DNA of 27,335 nucleotides from Lentisphaeria bacterium (lineage in GTDB: Bacteria; Verrucomicrobiota; Lentisphaeria; Victivallales; Victivallaceae), in NCBI GenBank assembly GCA_900768515.1, contig CAAGDG010000138.1, positions 1 through 27,335 on the forward strand. Direction: 5' to 3'. This document shows, piece after piece, positions 25,439 through 27,335 of this stretch. The notes beneath the pieces were generated by a model. The model was not told the DNA's origin and did no database searches. It saw only the letters and a list, made by a program, of their open reading frames with translations. The position numbers and the translations under genes are program-made. The stretch's first letter is position 1. The number at the start of each line of letters is the position of its first letter.

Positions 25439-27287
25439 ACTGTTTCCCCGCCCGGTAGTCGGCCCAGACCGTCTCGAACCAGCCGTCGGTCTCCGGCAGC
25501 GGCCGGCAGGGTACCCAGCCGACCCGGACCCCGTCGGGGGTGACGGCGGTCTCCAGCACCATCTTCCGGTAGGCGGGGTTTTCCGGCAGCGGTTTCCCTT
25601 CGGCGTCGAGCACGGCGGCGGAACCGCGCGATCCGGCGCCGCACTCCGCCTGGAAGGCAATCGCCTCCAGGTAGACCCAGTGGGCGAAGGCGAGCTGGAA
25701 GTTGGTGATCGCATGTTCGCCCGCCTCGGCCGGATACCCTTCGCGGAAGATCGCATCGACCTGCCGCTTCGCTTCGTCGGCTGCCGCCGAGAGGCGGGAA
25801 AGCCGCCGCAGGTGGCCGCCTTCGCGGGTCATCCGCTCCTGGAATTCGCGGCGGTCGGCCCGCCAGTCGCGGGTGCCGCGCATTCGCTTTCGGAGGGATT
25901 CGAGCAGCCGCTCCGCCTCCTGTCCGGCTCGTTCGAGGTCGAGCGTCGGGGTCTGGCAGCGGGCGGCGATGTATTCCGCGGCGCGGAATCCGCCCACCTG
26001 TCCGGCATTGAGCGCGGACCCTCCTGGACGGCAGACCCCGTGCGAACCGTTGACTTCGCCGATCGGGAACAGATGTCTGATATTCGGTGACTCGTACCAG
26101 ATGTTTCCGGCGAGGCCGCCGTTGTTGTGCTGGGCGCAGACCGCGATTTCCAGCGGTTCGACGGCAAGGTCGATCCGGTGGTCGCGGTAGAGTTCGATCG
26201 CGCCGGGGTTCATCTTTTCGAGCCGTTCGAACGGAGTACCGAAGCAGGCTTCGGACTTTTCCAGATAAGAACGCGCTTCTTCGGAGAGTTCTGCAAAATC
26301 CAGTCCCGCCGTGTTGGCGCGGTAATCGAGGAAGACCCGCCGCCCCTTGACGACGGTTTCCTCATGGACCAGCAAATCGATCATCGAGGAGCCGTCCGGC
26401 ACCTTGCGCACATCGAACGGCCACTGATACCCTTTGAGGAAGATCATGGAATTCATTCTCCCCGCGTCTTTGAAGTGATCGAGCAGAAATTCCCGCTCGT
26501 CGCTTTTGCCGTCGGCGGCGGTGGAGAGAAAGCGCGGCAGCACCTGCATGTAGGTGCCGGAGACGTTCCAGCGGAACCGGGTCGATGCGAGTCCGAACTG
26601 CGACTCCGGCAGATTCTGTGCCAGCGCTCCGGCCTTCAGCGCCAGTCCGATCGCGCCGAAGTGGCCGACCGGGTAGACGCTCGAAGCGTAGAGTCCGCCG
26701 GGACCGCCGACCGCGAAAACCACATTTTCCGCGAAGATGGTCTCAAAATCCCGTTTCTCCATATCGTAGATGATCGCGCCGGCGGCGCGGGAGTCGACCG
26801 TGATCAACTCCGCGACGGTCCGCTTTTCCGCGATCGGAATTCCGGCCTGCCGGACCGCCCGGATCAGCGCCCGGCACATCTCGCGCGAGGTGTACGGTCC
26901 GCAGCTGGTCGCCCTCCGTTTGGGATCGTGATCGGTTTTGTATCCGATGTACTGCCCCCAGGCGTCGGAGGGGAAGGGAACGCCGAGGTTGACCAGGTTC
27001 ATGAAGCAGCGGGTCGAAAGCGCGGCCTCGACCAGCGCCACGTCGCCGTGGACGCTCCCTCCTTCGAACAGGGTCTTCGCCAGCAGCTGCGGCGAATCGG
27101 GTTCCGCTCCGTAGAGGCCGAGCTTGTAGTAGGTCTGCTTGTCGCTGCCGGTGTTGATCGACGTGCCGCGTTCCAGTCCTTCGGAAAGCAGCAGAAGATC
27201 TTCGACTCCGAGCGCATGGAGCCGGAGCGCGGCGGCCAGTCCGGAGGCGCCGGACCCGATCACCAGAGTGTTGACCGCCCGTCTCAC
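25425..27287 (-). CDS. FAD-binding oxidoreductase of the fumarate reductase/succinate dehydrogenase flavoprotein superfamily
   Basis: The 620-residue protein begins with a Rossmann dinucleotide motif, VIGSGASGLAAALRL (GxGxxG at 11-16). A second FAD contact appears late as CAQHNNGGLAGN followed by GEVNGSHGVCRPGGSALNAGQVGG, the pattern of fumarate reductase/aspartate oxidase flavoproteins. The segment after the Rossmann fold, SINTGSDKQTYYKLGL, replaces the family's usual Ser/His-Ala-x-Gly-Gly segment and marks a subgroup I cannot name. There is no signal peptide. The C-terminal ~140 residues are helical. The GTG start at 27287 overlaps the stop of the upstream short-chain dehydrogenase (GTGA). 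Its electron partner may be another operon product, such as the old-yellow-enzyme homologue, but this is inference. Substrate unknown. Confidence 0.82.
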   Translation of the reverse strand: MRRAVNTLVIGSGASGLAAALRLHALGVEDLLLLSEGLERGTSINTGSDKQTYYKLGLYGAEPDSPQLLAKTLFEGGSVHGDVALVEAALSTRCFMNLVNLGVPFPSDAWGQYIGYKTDHDPKRRATSCGPYTSREMCRALIRAVRQAGIPIAEKRTVAELITVDSRAAGAIIYDMEKRDFETIFAENVVFAVGGPGGLYASSVYPVGHFGAIGLALKAGALAQNLPESQFGLASTRFRWNVSGTYMQVLPRFLSTAADGKSDEREFLLDHFKDAGRMNSMIFLKGYQWPFDVRKVPDGSSMIDLLVHEETVVKGRRVFLDYRANTAGLDFAELSEEARSYLEKSEACFGTPFERLEKMNPGAIELYRDHRIDLAVEPLEIAVCAQHNNGGLAGNIWYESPNIRHLFPIGEVNGSHGVCRPGGSALNAGQVGGFRAAEYIAARCQTPTLDLERAGQEAERLLESLRKRMRGTRDWRADRREFQERMTREGGHLRRLSRLSAAADEAKRQVDAIFREGYPAEAGEHAITNFQLAFAHWVYLEAIAFQAECGAGSRGSAAVLDAEGKPLPENPAYRKMVLETAVTPDGVRVGWVPCRPLPETDGWFETVWADYRAGKQYGTL

Positions 27288-27335
27288 AGCCGCCCGATCT
27301 CCATGCCGCCGTCCACCTTGATCACCTGACCGGTC
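27284..27335 (-). CDS. C-terminal end of a short-chain dehydrogenase/reductase (partial)
   Basis: The last bases, read on the minus strand, encode TGQVIKVDGGMEIGRL and then a TGA stop. T-G-Q/x-x-I-x-V-D-G-G is the hallmark C-terminal motif of classical SDR enzymes (FabG-like). Only 16 codons are visible; the rest lies beyond the window. Its stop overlaps the GTG start of the FAD protein by four bases, making it the upstream gene of the same operon. SDRs use NAD(P) to oxidise or reduce alcohols and ketones, often sugars or sugar acids in such settings. Confidence 0.7.
   Translation of the reverse strand, partial: TGQVIKVDGGMEIGRL

Overview
The window is high-GC, densely coded bacterial chromosome. 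No stretch longer than about 220 bases lacks a gene, and I saw no rRNA, tRNA, CRISPR array or insertion sequence. The gene set is that of a diderm with meso-diaminopimelate peptidoglycan: MurE with a DNPR motif, a BamE-like lipoprotein and an O-antigen-ligase-type membrane protein. Several carbohydrate-active enzymes and ThuA/old-yellow-enzyme genes recall carbohydrate-degrading PVC-superphylum bacteria, with Lentisphaerota (Victivallis-like) my best guess. That placement is an inference from gene content and composition and has not been tested by alignment.

Left part (1-7.8 kb). The 3' part of a clan GH-A glycoside hydrolase ends at a strong terminator. Convergent to it is leuS, preceded by a lacI-type repressor gene on the same strand. 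The repressor diverges from a GH2 beta-mannosidase-like gene. The gap between them holds two nearly identical 18-bp palindromes (one perfect, one with a single mismatch) whose centres are 83 bp apart. They flank the GH2 promoter and look like a looped repressor switch.

Middle (7.8-17.2 kb). Citrate synthase is followed closely by an SbcD/YhaO-like metallophosphoesterase and a YhaN-like ATPase. The ATPase carries a membrane hairpin at its midpoint, where Rad50/SbcC would have a zinc hook. A stand-alone Lrp/AsnC ligand-binding (RAM) domain gene follows as a self-contained unit with its own promoter and terminator. Next comes a cell-envelope cluster: BamE-like lipoprotein, murF, murE.

Right part (17.3-27.3 kb). 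A beta-propeller glycosidase-like gene meets, stop codon on stop codon, an opposite-strand pair: purU followed by an O-antigen-ligase/TPR protein. A ybiT-type ABC-F gene diverges from purU. The last 4.5 kb is a tightly coupled minus-strand operon: the end of a short-chain dehydrogenase, an FAD-binding fumarate-reductase-like protein, an XRE-cupin regulator, an old-yellow-enzyme-family oxidoreductase lacking one cluster cysteine, and a ThuA-like protein. It is the best candidate here for an uncharacterised catabolic pathway, probably involving oxidation and reduction of a sugar-derived compound.
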